DNA of 64,000 nucleotides from Actinacidiphila oryziradicis (lineage in GTDB: Bacteria > Actinomycetota > Actinomycetes > Streptomycetales > Streptomycetaceae). Shown here one piece after another: positions 31,833 through 41,778 of this stretch. The stretch is from NCBI RefSeq assembly GCF_005047355.1, contig NZ_SUMC01000001.1, positions 434,001-498,000 of the forward strand, in the 5' to 3' direction. The stretch's first letter is position 1. The number at the start of each line of letters is the position of its first letter. Position numbers and translations under genes: made by a program. The notes beneath the pieces are model-generated. The model ran no database searches, was not told where the DNA came from, and saw only the letters and a program-made list of their open reading frames with translations.

Positions 31833-34100
31833 ATGCCCCGTTTCAGCGTCATCGTCCCGGTCCACAAGGTGCAGGGCTTCCTGCGTGAGTGCCTCGACTC
31901 CGCCCTGTCCCAGTCGTTCGCGGACATCGAAGTGATCGCCGTCGACGACGCATCACCGGACCACTCGGGCCGGATCATTGACGAGTACGCCGCCCGTGAC
32001 TCACGCCTCGTGCCGCTGCACCACACCGACAACCTCGGCGTGGGCCGCTCGCGCAACGACGGCGCCGAGCGCGCCACCGGCGACTACCTCCTCTTCCTCG
32101 ACGGCGACGACACCATCGCGCCCGGCTCGCTGGAAGCGCTCGACACCCGGCTGAAGCAGGACGGGGACCCGGACATCCTCTACTTCGACCATGTCCGTAC
32201 CTACTGGTGGGATACGACCGAGAAGAGCCTCTTCGGCGAACTGCTCGCCTCCGCCGGCACCGATGTCTTCGCCATCACCGACCGCCCGGAGTTCCTGAAG
32301 CTCTTCGCCATGACGTCCAACCGCGTCTACCGCAGGGACTTCTACCAGGACAACGGCTTCCTCTTCGACGACGGCATCTACGAGGACGCCCTCGTCTCGT
32401 ACAAGACGATGCTCACCGCCACCCGTATCTCCTGCACCGACCGGGTCTGCCTCCAATACCGCCAGCGCCGCAGCGGCGCCAGCACCCGGAGCCCCGGCCG
32501 CGAGCACTTCGTCATCTTCGAGCAGTACAGCAAGCTGTTCGCGTTCCTGGGGGGCAAGGAGCACCTGGACGCGCTCCGCCCGCAGATCTTCGAGCGGGCC
32601 GCCAGCCACATCCTCTTCTGCCTCAACAACCCCGATCGCATCCCGCTCCCCCTGCGCCGGGAGTTCCTCAATCGCGCCGTCAAGTGGTATCGCGCCCACG
32701 CCCCGGCCGGCTTCGTGCCGACCGCCGAGCTCCGTCCGCTGGCGCACGGCGGCTACCTGCGGATGCGGCTGGCGGAGCGGTACCAGGCGGCGCAACGGAA
32801 CGCCGCCAAGCGCAGGCGCAAGGTGCGCCAGGCCTGGTCCGGACGGGCCAAGTCGGCGTTCTACCGCTTCCAGCTGCGGCGGCCGGTGGACCCGAACCTG
32901 GCGGTGTACGCGGCCTACTGGGACCGGGGAATGCTCTGCAACCCGGCGGCGATCTACCGCAAGGCGCGGGAGCTGGCCCCGCACATCCGCGGGGTGTGGG
33001 TGGTGCGCAAGTCGGACGCCGACCGGGTGCCGGCGGGGGTCGAGTACGTCATCCCGGGCACGAAGCGGTACTGGAAGGCGATGGCGCGCGCCAAGTACCT
33101 GGTGAACAACGTCAATTTCGCCAACACGGTCATCAAGCGCCCCGGCACCATCCATGTGCAGACCCACCACGGCACCCCCCTGAAGAAGATGGGCATCGAC
33201 CAGCAGCGCTACCCGGCCTCCACGAACGGTATGAGCTTCCGCAAGCTCCTGGACCGCGTGGACCGCTGGGACTTCAGCATCTCCGCCAACCCGCACTCCA
33301 GTGAGGTCTGGGAGCGGGTCTACCCCTCCTCCTTCCGGCAGCTCGAATCCGGCTATCCGCGCAATGACGTCTACTTCACGGCGGGCGCGGCCGGCGTGGA
33401 CGCCGCGCGCGCGGCCCTGGGCATCACACCGCGGCAGACCGCCATCCTGTATGCCCCTACGATGCGCGACTACCAGAAGGGATATGTACCGCGTATCGAC
33501 CTCGCCCGGGTGTGTCGTGAGCTGGGCCCCGACTTCGTCCTGCTGACCCGTGTCCACTACTTCCACGCCGGCGACGACACAATCCAGGAGCTGCACGACC
33601 AGGGCCTGATCATCGACGTCTCCCGGCACCCGTCGGTCGAGGAGCTCTGCCTGGCCGCGGACGCACTGGTGACCGACTACTCGTCGATCATGTTCGACTA
33701 CGCCAACCTCGACCGGCCCATCGTCATCCACGCCGACGACTGGCCCGTCTACCGGGCTTCCCGGGGCGTCTACTTCGACCTCCTCTCCGGCACCCCCGGC
33801 GAGACCCCCGGCCCTGTCTCCACCTCCGACGCGCAGCTCATCGACATCTTCCGCGGCGGCTCCTGGCGCGGCACCCGCTCCAGCGAGCTGCGCGCCGCCT
33901 TCCGGACGCGCTTCTGCACCTACGACGACGGCCGCGCCGCCGAGCGCGTCGTCCGCCGCGTCTTCCTCGGCGAGCCCGGACTCATCCCCGTCACCCCCCT
34001 CGCCGACCGCACCCCCGCCCCCTCCCCCGCCGAGATCACCGGCCGGAGCCTCGTGCCCGCCCCCGGCGAGCCGACGGACCGGGAAGCAGTATCGCGTTGA
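31833..34100 (+). CDS. GT2 glycosyltransferase fused to TagF-like glycerophosphotransferase
   Basis: A 755-residue paralogue, closest in layout to the first fusion. GT-A: FSVIVPVHKVQGFLRECLDS and LFLDGDDTIAPGS (about residues 87-99). TagF part: QTHHGTPLKKMG (about 445), YAPTMRDYQKGY and VTDYSSIMFDYANLDRPIVI (about 612). Start ATG 31833 is preceded by ctaggag. It lies 81 bp after the large fusion on the same strand, probably one transcription unit, and is followed after 119 bp by a polytopic membrane protein gene. Three similar enzymes imply alternating repeat-unit additions rather than redundancy; this is inference. Confidence 0.9.
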   Translation: MPRFSVIVPVHKVQGFLRECLDSALSQSFADIEVIAVDDASPDHSGRIIDEYAARDSRLVPLHHTDNLGVGRSRNDGAERATGDYLLFLDGDDTIAPGSLEALDTRLKQDGDPDILYFDHVRTYWWDTTEKSLFGELLASAGTDVFAITDRPEFLKLFAMTSNRVYRRDFYQDNGFLFDDGIYEDALVSYKTMLTATRISCTDRVCLQYRQRRSGASTRSPGREHFVIFEQYSKLFAFLGGKEHLDALRPQIFERAASHILFCLNNPDRIPLPLRREFLNRAVKWYRAHAPAGFVPTAELRPLAHGGYLRMRLAERYQAAQRNAAKRRRKVRQAWSGRAKSAFYRFQLRRPVDPNLAVYAAYWDRGMLCNPAAIYRKARELAPHIRGVWVVRKSDADRVPAGVEYVIPGTKRYWKAMARAKYLVNNVNFANTVIKRPGTIHVQTHHGTPLKKMGIDQQRYPASTNGMSFRKLLDRVDRWDFSISANPHSSEVWERVYPSSFRQLESGYPRNDVYFTAGAAGVDAARAALGITPRQTAILYAPTMRDYQKGYVPRIDLARVCRELGPDFVLLTRVHYFHAGDDTIQELHDQGLIIDVSRHPSVEELCLAADALVTDYSSIMFDYANLDRPIVIHADDWPVYRASRGVYFDLLSGTPGETPGPVSTSDAQLIDIFRGGSWRGTRSSELRAAFRTRFCTYDDGRAAERVVRRVFLGEPGLIPVTPLADRTPAPSPAEITGRSLVPAPGEPTDREAVSR

Positions 34101-34219
34101 CGCGCCGGCAGAACCCACCGACCTCGGCTGCTAGCCCGTACGGCCCAGTAGCCGTGGCCCCGCTCACCGACCTGCTGAAGCATCGTCTGTGACGACACGA
34201 CGACCGCAGGAGGGCTTCG

Positions 34220-35884
34220 ATGCCCGGCGTGCTGACCGACCTCAGCCTGCAGACCAACGCCATCCCCGCCCGGCAACGGCCGTGGCGGCCGACGCCGTAT
34301 CAGCTGATCGGCGGCGCCTTCTGGCTCGCCATGTCCGCCGCCACCTGGCATATGCCGATCGGCTCCGACTTCGGCCAGCACGCCTCGGCCATCGAGCGCG
34401 TCAAAGCCGACTGGTGGCACCCGGCCAACCCGCTCCTCGATCTCCCCGGCACCGGCAGCCCGTACTTCACGCCCTACACCGTCGGGCTGGGACTGATCGC
34501 CAAAGCCACCCGTCTCGCCGGATGGCAGGTCCTGAAGGCCTGCGGTCCGCTCAACCTCGCCCTGATCATCACCGGCATCGGCGCCTTCACCCGCACCCTC
34601 AGCACACGCCGCTGGGCACCGGTCCTCGCGCTCGTCGCATATGTACTGCTCTGGGGACCCGATTTCAAGGAGTGGAGCGGCTTTCTGGGCGCCCAGTCCA
34701 TGACCCGAGGGCTCACCTATCCCAGCGCCTTCGCCATCGGCCTGACCTTCTGGTGCTGGGCCATCACCGGGCGACTCGCCCAGAGGGAGGCGGGAGTACG
34801 CGCATATAGCGCGCTCGGCCTGCTCACCGGGCTGGTGCTGCTCGTCCACCCCATCACCGCCATAGGGACCGCCATCGGCATCGGCGCCCTGGCGCTGGGC
34901 TGGCAGCGGCGCTGGACCCCGCTGGCCGTCGCGCCGGTCACCCTCGCGGTAGCGGCGCTCTGGCCGTACTTCAGTGTCTTCTCCCTGATCGGCGACCCGA
35001 CGGTCGACGCGGTGCACTGGCGGCTCTACCGCGACCTGTGGGGCTGGTACGGACTGGCCCTGGCCGGACTGCCCGCGCTGCTGTGGCGGCTGCGGCGGAA
35101 CCGGCTGGACCCGCTGGTGGTGATGTTCGCGCTGTGCTGCGCGGTCGCCGCGTACGGCTGGTTCAGCGGGCACTATACGTACGGCCGGATATTCGGGCTG
35201 CTACTGGTCCCGCTCCAGTTCGCCCTGGCGGTCGAACTGGCGGAGAGCAGAACCGACCTGTCCGCGGGACCGCCCTCGCGGCACTCGGCCTGGGGGTGGC
35301 TCCCGGGCTTCGGACGCTCGCGCCGGACTCCGTCCGGCGGGCCGGTGCGTCCGGAAGGCTCATGGGCCGCCGCCCCGGTGCAGCCAGCAGCCGGCCGGGT
35401 GTCGGGGACGGCGACTCCCCGGCCGCTCCTTGCCCTGTCCGCCGTGCTCGGGGCGGTCGCCGCCTACCTCGGGCTGCTCGCCCAGGGCGGGGCCCTCCTC
35501 CCCGAGCACCTCGGCCCCTTCCACTTCCAGCAATTGAACCGCTGGGCCAGTTACCGCTGGGCCGCACAACACACCCGTCCCGGGGACGTCCTGCTCACCG
35601 ACGGCGACTGGTCCACCCACGTCATGCCCGCCTACGGCGTCTTCCTCATCGCACCGACCTGGCCCGACCCCTCGGTCCCCGCCGCCGTCCGCCACCAGCG
35701 CGAAGCCGACCTGCGCACCTACTTCGCCCCCTCCGCCACCCCCGCCGACCAGCGCCGCATCGCCAGCCTCTACCACGTCCGCTGGGCCATCGTCAGGCGC
35801 AGCCAGGCCACGCCCGCCGACAGCACCCTGGTCACCACCAGCTCCCGGACAGCCGAACGCCTCTACCGGCTGAGCAGCGGCTGA
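34220..35884 (+). CDS. Polytopic membrane protein, possible GT-C-type glycosyltransferase
   Basis: A 554-residue integral membrane protein with about ten hydrophobic helices in the first 430 residues, a Pro/Gly-rich cytosolic or external loop (about 345-395), and a soluble C-terminal domain of about 130 residues. Early acidic residues (IGSDFGQHASAIERVKADWW) lie in the first extracytoplasmic loop, where GT-C enzymes keep their catalytic Asp. I do not recognise an exact family. Next to the TagF fusions it may transfer or flip wall-polymer sugars. A good Shine-Dalgarno (caggaggg) precedes ATG 34220. Confidence 0.75.
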   Translation: MPGVLTDLSLQTNAIPARQRPWRPTPYQLIGGAFWLAMSAATWHMPIGSDFGQHASAIERVKADWWHPANPLLDLPGTGSPYFTPYTVGLGLIAKATRLAGWQVLKACGPLNLALIITGIGAFTRTLSTRRWAPVLALVAYVLLWGPDFKEWSGFLGAQSMTRGLTYPSAFAIGLTFWCWAITGRLAQREAGVRAYSALGLLTGLVLLVHPITAIGTAIGIGALALGWQRRWTPLAVAPVTLAVAALWPYFSVFSLIGDPTVDAVHWRLYRDLWGWYGLALAGLPALLWRLRRNRLDPLVVMFALCCAVAAYGWFSGHYTYGRIFGLLLVPLQFALAVELAESRTDLSAGPPSRHSAWGWLPGFGRSRRTPSGGPVRPEGSWAAAPVQPAAGRVSGTATPRPLLALSAVLGAVAAYLGLLAQGGALLPEHLGPFHFQQLNRWASYRWAAQHTRPGDVLLTDGDWSTHVMPAYGVFLIAPTWPDPSVPAAVRHQREADLRTYFAPSATPADQRRIASLYHVRWAIVRRSQATPADSTLVTTSSRTAERLYRLSSG

Positions 35885-35911
35885 GCCGGTAGAGGCGGGT
35901 TGAGGGCTCAA

Positions 35912-35936
35912 GGCCCAGGGCTCAAGGCCCTGGGCC
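35912..35936. terminator. Bidirectional terminator between the membrane protein gene and gdhB
   Basis: Perfect 10-bp arms ggcccagggc/gccctgggcc with a 5-nt loop in the 58-bp gap between convergent genes. Direct repeats of ctcaaggccc surround it. Confidence 0.8.
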
Positions 35937-35942
35937 CTGAGC

Positions 35943-38900
35943 TCAACGGTGCGTACGCAGCAGCGTACGGATCGTACGCATCGCCACCGACAGGTTCGCC
36001 AGGTCGAACGACTCGGAGCTCTGGATCTCCTCCAGCGTCGCCCGCGCCCGCCCGATGATCGCCGCGTTCGCCGCCTCCCAGGTGGCGAAACGCTGCTCCG
36101 GAGTAGAGATCCCGTTCCCGGCCGACAGCACATCGGCCGTGAGCGCCGCGTGCGCCGCGAAAAGCTCTTCGCGGATGGCCACCCGGGCCATCGACTGCCA
36201 GCGGTCGGCACGCGGCAGTTCGGTGATGCGGTCGAGCAGCTGGCTGATCTGGAGCCGGTCGGCGAGGTCGTAGTAGACCTCGGCGACATCGAGGGGGTCC
36301 TTGCCGACCCGGTCGGCGACGTCGACGATGTCGAGGACCGGGAAGACGGAGGAGAGGCCGGCCACCCGGGTGGCGAGTTCCTCGGGGACATTCGCGCCCG
36401 TCAGCTCGTCGTGGATGTCCTGATACCACTCCAGGTCCCGGCCACGCAGCAGCTTGGGCAGGATGCCCCACACAGTCGGGACGCCGTCGCGGAAGAAGTC
36501 GATCGTCTCGGCGATCTGGAGCGGTTGCGGCCGGTTGTTGAGCAGCCAGCGGGTGCCGCGCTCGACAAGCCGCCGCGAGTGCAGCCGGATACGGGTCTGG
36601 ACCGGGGCGGGGACGGTGTTGTCGAGGGCCTCGACGTCGTCCCAGATCCGGCCGAGCCCGAAGATGACGCGGGCGGCGGCATGGGCGCGGACGATCTCCT
36701 CCGTCGTGGCCCCGGTCTCTTCGTGGAAGCGGTGCAGGAAGGTGCTACCGGCCGTGTTGACGGTGTCGTTGACCAGGATGGTGGTGACGATCTCGCGGTG
36801 CAGCGCGTGGTTGTCGATCTGGCCGGTGAAGCTCTCTCGCAGGGCGTGCGGGAAGTACGCGTGCAACAGGTTCGGCAGATACGGGTCGTCGGGCAGGCCG
36901 GTGGCGATCAGTTCATCGGCAATGGTGATCTTGGTGTAGGCGAGGAGCACCGAGAGTTCGGGCTGGGTGAGACCCTGGCCGGCGCCCAGCCGCTCGCGGA
37001 TCTGCCGGTCGGTGGGGAGGAATTCGAGTGACCGGTCCAGGAAGCCGTCACGCACCAGCTTGCGCAGGTAGCGCTGCTGGACGTGGAGCATGTCGCCGGC
37101 CTGGGCCATGCCGTTGGCGAGGGCGACATTCTGGGCGTAGTTGTTGCGGAGCACCAGCGCGCCGACCTCGTCGGTCATCTCGGCGAGCAGAACGTTGCGC
37201 TGCTTGACGGTCATGTCTCCGTCGGCGACCACAGCGTTGAGCAGGATCTTGATGTTGACCTCGTGGTCGGAGGCGTCCACACCGGCGCTGTTGTCGATGG
37301 CGTCGGTGTTGCACCTTCCTCCTGAACCACCGGGGCCGCCGCTCAGCGCGAACTCGATCCGGCCGAGCTGGGTGAGGCCCAGGTTGCCGCCCTCGCCGAC
37401 GACCTTGGCCCGGAGGTCGGCACCGTCGACGCGGATGGCGTCGTTGGCCTTGTCGCCGACGTCGGCGTGCGTCTCGGTGGAGGCCTTGACGTAGGTGCCG
37501 ATGCCGCCGTTCCACAGCAGGTCGACCGGCGCCTGGAGGATGGTCTTCATCAGCTCGGCGGGGGTGAGCTTGCTGACGCCCGAGTCGATACCGAGGGCCT
37601 TGCGGACCGCGGCGGTGATGGGGATCGACTTGGCGGTACGGGGGTGGATGCCGCCGCCGGCGGAGATCAGCGACTTGTCGTAGTCGGCCCAGGAGGACCG
37701 GGGCAGTTCAAACAGTCGGCGGCGCTCCGCGTAGGAGGTCGCGGCGTCCGGCGTGGGGTCGAGGAAGATGTGCCGGTGGTCGAAGGCGGCGACGAGCCGG
37801 ATGTGCTCGCTGAGCAGCATGCCGTTGCCGAAGACGTCGCCGGACATGTCGCCGACGCCGACGACGGTGAAGTCCTCGGTCTGGGTGTTGTGGCCCATCT
37901 CGCGGAAGTGCCGTTCGACGGATTCCCAGGCGCCCTTGGCGGTGATGCCCATCTTCTTGTGGTCGTAGCCGACCGAGCCGCCGGAGGCGAAGGCGTCGCC
38001 GAGCCAGAAGCCGTAGGAGACGGCAACCTCGTTGGCGATGTCGGAGAAGGAGGCGGTGCCCTTGTCCGCGGCCACGACGAGGTAGGTGTCGTCCCCGTCG
38101 TGCCGGACTACGTCTCGTGGCGGCACGACCTCGCCGCCGACGAGGTTGTCGGTGATGTCGAGCAGGCCGGAGATGAAGGTCTTGTACGAGGCGATGCCCT
38201 CGGCGAGCCACGCGTCGCGGTCCACGGACGGGTCGGGCAGCCGCTTGCCGACGAAACCGCCCTTGGCGCCGACCGGCACGATCACGGTGTTCTTCACCAT
38301 CTGGGCCTTGACCAGGCCGAGGACCTCGGTGCGGAAGTCCTCGCGCCGGTCGGACCAGCGCAGGCCGCCGCGGGCGACCTTGCCGAAGCGCAGGTGGACG
38401 CCCTCCACGCGCGGGGAGTAGACCCAGATCTCGTAGGCGGGGCGGGGCGCCGGCAGGTCGGGGATGGACCGCGGGTCGAACTTCACCGAGAAGTAGGAGT
38501 GCGGCTTGCCGTCGCTCGCGCGCTGGAAGTAGTTGGTCCGCAGGGTCGCCTTGATGAGGGTGAGGAAGGCCCGCAGGATGCGGTCCTCGTCGAGGCTGGC
38601 GACCTGGTCGAGGGCGGCGTCCAGCTCCTCCAGGAGGGCGTCGGTGAGCTCGCTGCCGGCCCGCTGGTGGTCGGGGGACATCCGGGCCTGGAAGAGGTTG
38701 ACCAGCAGCCGGGTGGTGTGGACGTTGGTTCGAAGGGTGTCCTCCATATAGTCCTGGCTGAAGGTGGAGCCGGCCTGCCGCAGGTACTTGGCGTACGCGC
38801 GGAGCACCATGGCCTGCCGCCAGGTCAGCCCGGCGCGCAGGACGAGGGAGTTGAAGCCGTCGTTCTCGGCATCGCCGGTCCAGGTGGCCGCGAAGGCGTC

Positions 38901-40916
38901 CTGGAAGCGTTCGCGGGCGTCGTCGCCGAGGTCACCGAGGGACGGGTCGAGGCGCAGGCCGAAGTCGTAGACCCAGGCGTAACTGCCGTCGGAGCGGCGC
39001 AGTTCGTACGGACGCTCGTCGACGACCTCGACGCCGAGGTGCTGGAGTACGGGGAGGACCGCCGAGAGGGAGACGGGGTCACCGGTGCGGTAGATCTTGA
39101 AGCGGCGCTCGCCGGGTCCCGCGCTGACCGGCTCGTAGAGGCTGAGCGCGAAGTTCGGGTCGTCCGGGCCGCCGCTCCCGATCCGCTCGATGCGCTGCAG
39201 GTCGGCGACGGCGGTGCGGGAGGTGAAGTCGGCCTTGTAACCCTCGGGGAAGGCGTTCGCGTAGCGGCGGGCCAGCTCGGCCGCGCGCTCCTCACCGCAT
39301 TCGGCCAGGAGCGAGTCGGCGAAGCCGTCGGCCCAGAAGCGGGTGGCGTGGGAGAGCCGGTTCTCGATCCGCTCGATGTCGGCATCGGTGAGGTGGCGCA
39401 GTTCGGTACCGGGCTCCACGCGCACCAGGAAGTGCAGCCTGGACAGCACGGATTCGGTGTGCAGGGCGGTGAAGTCGACGGGATGCCGGCCGTTCAGCTC
39501 CTCGACGAGGATGTCGGTGAGCTTGAGCCGTACGTCGGTGGTGAAGCGGTCGCGCGGCAGATACACCAGCGCCGAGTAGTAGCGCCCGTACTCGTCCTGC
39601 CGCAGGAACAGCCGCAGCCGTCGCCGCTCCTGGAGGTAGAGCACGCTGGTGACGATGGAGAGCAGCTGGTCGGCGGGGGTCTGGAAGAGCTCGTCGCGCG
39701 GGTAGGTTTCCAGGATCTGCAGCAGGTCGCGGCCGTCGTGGCTCTCGGGGCCGACGCCGGCCTTCTCCAGGACCTCCCGCACCTTGCGGCGGACCACCGG
39801 GACCCGGCGTACGGACTCGGTGTAGGCGGCCGAGGAGAACAGTCCCAGGAAGCGGCGTTCCCCGATCACATTGCCGTCGGCGTCGAACTTCTTGACGCCT
39901 ACGTAGTCGAGGTATGAACGGCGGTGCACCGTGGAGCGGCTGTTGGCCTTGGTGAGGACCAGCAACTTGTGCTCGCGGGCCTTGGCGCGGACATCGCGGG
40001 GCAGCCGGTGGAAGGACGGCGAGACGGGGTGCGCGGTGTACTCGTCCTCGGTGTGGTGCGGATCGGAGCGCAGAATGCCCAGGCCGGTGCCGGGGACGGC
40101 GGCCAGCACATCCTCGTCGCCGCCCTCGGGGGCCGGCCCGGTGGTGAGTTCGTACTCGCGGTAGCCGAGGAAGGTGAAGTGGTCCAGGGCGAGCCAGCGC
40201 AGCAGCTCCTCGGCCTCCGCGACCTCCCCGGCAGGGAGCGGCTGCGCGGCGGTGTGCAGTTCGTCGGCGACACGCAGGGCCGCGTCGTGCATCTTCGTCC
40301 AGTCCTCGACGGCCTCGCGGACGTCGGACAGGACCCTGCGCAGGTCGGCGGTGATCCGCTTGAGGTCGTCGCGGTCGGTCTCGCGGTCGGTCTCGACATG
40401 GATCCAGGACTCGATCAGCGCGTCGTGCGGCAGCTCGGAGCGGTCGGCCGCACGCATGCCGTCGGCGTCGAGGATCTCCAGGAGCTTGCCGGTGACATCC
40501 CGGCGCACCACGATCTGCGGGTGCACCACCACATGGATGGCGCGTTCCTGGCGGGAGAGCTCATTGGTGACGGAGTCGACCAGGAACGGCATGTCGTCGG
40601 TGACCACCTCGACGACCGTGTGGGTGCACTGCCAGCCGTTCTCCTCCACCGTGGGGGTGTGCACACGGACGTTCGCGGTGCCCTGGGGACGGACCTCGGC
40701 GAGACGGTAGTGGGAGAACGCGGCGCCGAACACATCGACCGGGTCGCGACCGAGCAGGTCCTCGGGTGCGGTGTGCAGGTAGTACCGCTGGAGGAAAGCG
40801 GTGAGCGTCTCGGTGTCCAGCCCTGGGCCGCCTTGCCCCCTCAGCGGGCTGTTCTCAGCTACCCGGGCCGCGCGTGCGAGCAGCTCGGCCTTGTCCTCGT
40901 CCAGCTTGGTCTGCAT
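35943..40916 (-). CDS. gdhB: Giant NAD-dependent glutamate dehydrogenase
   Basis: A 1657-residue enzyme of the large (about 180 kDa) NAD-GDH class, converting glutamate plus NAD+ to 2-oxoglutarate and ammonia. The N-terminal half holds regulatory ACT-like domains (SHYRLAEVRPQGTANVRVHT; DDMPFLVDSVTNELSRQER). The catalytic core has GGLRWSDRREDFRTEVLGLV, the Lys-containing VPVGAKGGFVGKRLPDP and the helical segment TDAIDNSAGVDASDHEVNIK. The start is ATG 40916, after a GGAGTCAGAGGA stretch; an upstream reading to 40991 has no ribosome-binding site. The gene is single, with its own promoter region and a convergent terminator. It mainly serves glutamate catabolism. Confidence 0.96.
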   Translation of the reverse strand: MQTKLDEDKAELLARAARVAENSPLRGQGGPGLDTETLTAFLQRYYLHTAPEDLLGRDPVDVFGAAFSHYRLAEVRPQGTANVRVHTPTVEENGWQCTHTVVEVVTDDMPFLVDSVTNELSRQERAIHVVVHPQIVVRRDVTGKLLEILDADGMRAADRSELPHDALIESWIHVETDRETDRDDLKRITADLRRVLSDVREAVEDWTKMHDAALRVADELHTAAQPLPAGEVAEAEELLRWLALDHFTFLGYREYELTTGPAPEGGDEDVLAAVPGTGLGILRSDPHHTEDEYTAHPVSPSFHRLPRDVRAKAREHKLLVLTKANSRSTVHRRSYLDYVGVKKFDADGNVIGERRFLGLFSSAAYTESVRRVPVVRRKVREVLEKAGVGPESHDGRDLLQILETYPRDELFQTPADQLLSIVTSVLYLQERRRLRLFLRQDEYGRYYSALVYLPRDRFTTDVRLKLTDILVEELNGRHPVDFTALHTESVLSRLHFLVRVEPGTELRHLTDADIERIENRLSHATRFWADGFADSLLAECGEERAAELARRYANAFPEGYKADFTSRTAVADLQRIERIGSGGPDDPNFALSLYEPVSAGPGERRFKIYRTGDPVSLSAVLPVLQHLGVEVVDERPYELRRSDGSYAWVYDFGLRLDPSLGDLGDDARERFQDAFAATWTGDAENDGFNSLVLRAGLTWRQAMVLRAYAKYLRQAGSTFSQDYMEDTLRTNVHTTRLLVNLFQARMSPDHQRAGSELTDALLEELDAALDQVASLDEDRILRAFLTLIKATLRTNYFQRASDGKPHSYFSVKFDPRSIPDLPAPRPAYEIWVYSPRVEGVHLRFGKVARGGLRWSDRREDFRTEVLGLVKAQMVKNTVIVPVGAKGGFVGKRLPDPSVDRDAWLAEGIASYKTFISGLLDITDNLVGGEVVPPRDVVRHDGDDTYLVVAADKGTASFSDIANEVAVSYGFWLGDAFASGGSVGYDHKKMGITAKGAWESVERHFREMGHNTQTEDFTVVGVGDMSGDVFGNGMLLSEHIRLVAAFDHRHIFLDPTPDAATSYAERRRLFELPRSSWADYDKSLISAGGGIHPRTAKSIPITAAVRKALGIDSGVSKLTPAELMKTILQAPVDLLWNGGIGTYVKASTETHADVGDKANDAIRVDGADLRAKVVGEGGNLGLTQLGRIEFALSGGPGGSGGRCNTDAIDNSAGVDASDHEVNIKILLNAVVADGDMTVKQRNVLLAEMTDEVGALVLRNNYAQNVALANGMAQAGDMLHVQQRYLRKLVRDGFLDRSLEFLPTDRQIRERLGAGQGLTQPELSVLLAYTKITIADELIATGLPDDPYLPNLLHAYFPHALRESFTGQIDNHALHREIVTTILVNDTVNTAGSTFLHRFHEETGATTEEIVRAHAAARVIFGLGRIWDDVEALDNTVPAPVQTRIRLHSRRLVERGTRWLLNNRPQPLQIAETIDFFRDGVPTVWGILPKLLRGRDLEWYQDIHDELTGANVPEELATRVAGLSSVFPVLDIVDVADRVGKDPLDVAEVYYDLADRLQISQLLDRITELPRADRWQSMARVAIREELFAAHAALTADVLSAGNGISTPEQRFATWEAANAAIIGRARATLEEIQSSESFDLANLSVAMRTIRTLLRTHR

Positions 40917-40986
40917 GTCCTCTGACTCCTGTCGCGCGCCATTGCGTGACGTAGGTGGTGTGCATGTACCGGGAATTACGCCCCGC

Positions 40987-41014
40987 TGCATAGATCAGCG
41001 CTGATCACGATGCA
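40987..41014. promoter_or_regulatory. Palindromic candidate operator between gdhB and the DJ-1/PfpI gene
   Basis: A perfect 14-bp palindrome gatcagcgctgatc (40993-41006) is nested inside outer arms tgcat/atgca. It lies about 75-95 bp upstream of the gdhB ATG and 130 bp from the divergent gene. The symmetry suggests a dimeric repressor or activator site. Confidence 0.5.
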
Positions 41015-41144
41015 AGGCTATCGCCCTGCCCCCGGAGGCTGTCAGGCGCTTCATATGTACAAGAAGTTTCAGCGTCTCTGCCTAAGTGGACAGTGCGGTG
41101 GATCGGGTGCACGTTGGGGGTGAGACGAGAAGAGGTGTGGCGGC

Positions 41145-41711
41145 ATGGCAGCCAAGATCTTGATCGTGACCGGCGACGCGGCGGAGTCGCTGGAAGTCCT
41201 CTACCCGTACCAGCGTCTTCGCGAGGAGGGCTACGAGGTGCACGTCGCGGCCCCGACGGCCAAAAAACTCCAGTTCGTGGTGCACGATTTCGTCGACGGC
41301 TTCGACACGTACACCGAGAAGCCCGGGTACACCTGGCCTGCCGACCTCGCGTTCTCCGATGTCGACCCCGGGCAGTACGTGGCCCTGGTGATCCCGGGCG
41401 GCCGGGCGCCGGAGTACCTGCGCAACGACCCGGAACTGCGGAAGGTGACCAAGGCGTTCTTCGACGCCGACAAGCCGGTGGCGCAGATCTGCCACGGGCC
41501 GCTGCTCACGGCGGCGGTCGGCGCGCTCAATGGGCGGCGGGTCACCGCGTACCCGGCGCTGGAGCCGGACATGTGGGCGGCCGGGGCGGCGTTCCAGGAC
41601 TCCGAGGCGGTGGTGGACGGGGTGCTGGTGTCGGCGCGGGCCTGGCCGGACCACTCGGCGTGGATGCGTGCGTTCATCAGTGTGCTGAGGGCGAAGGCAC
41701 CGGTTCAGTAG
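41145..41711 (+). CDS. DJ-1/PfpI family protein
   Basis: A 188-residue single-domain protein of the class I glutamine-amidotransferase-like superfamily. The nucleophile-elbow Cys is in AQICHGPLL (C116), with the adjacent His. The family strand ALVIPGGRAPEYLR (about 80-93) and E17 in the SLEVLYPYQRL helix support the assignment. Relatives act as stress chaperones, glyoxalases or deglycases. Start ATG 41145. It is divergent from gdhB across a 228-bp regulatory gap. Exact activity is undecided. Confidence 0.9.
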   Translation: MAAKILIVTGDAAESLEVLYPYQRLREEGYEVHVAAPTAKKLQFVVHDFVDGFDTYTEKPGYTWPADLAFSDVDPGQYVALVIPGGRAPEYLRNDPELRKVTKAFFDADKPVAQICHGPLLTAAVGALNGRRVTAYPALEPDMWAAGAAFQDSEAVVDGVLVSARAWPDHSAWMRAFISVLRAKAPVQ

Positions 41712-41718
41712 GCCATGA

Positions 41719-41778
41719 GGTGCTGCGGTTCAGGGTGCTGCGGTTCAGGGTGCTGCGGTTCAGGGTGCTGCGGCTCGC
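41719..41778. repeat. 15-bp tandem repeat (ggtgctgcggttcag), four copies
   Basis: Three perfect units and a fourth degenerate one, starting 8 bp after the stop of the DJ-1/PfpI gene. Non-coding on both strands. Confidence 0.9.

Noticed and set aside
35038..35892. 284-codon second frame within the polytopic membrane protein gene
   Set aside because: Arg/Pro/Gly-rich shadow; the other frame has regular hydrophobic helices and a proper Shine-Dalgarno.
37467..39917. 816-codon plus-strand ORF opposite gdhB
   Set aside because: It is the high-GC mirror of the gdhB frame, with repetitive Val/Gly/Asp/Arg composition and no domains; the opposite strand has an unbroken, fully conserved enzyme.
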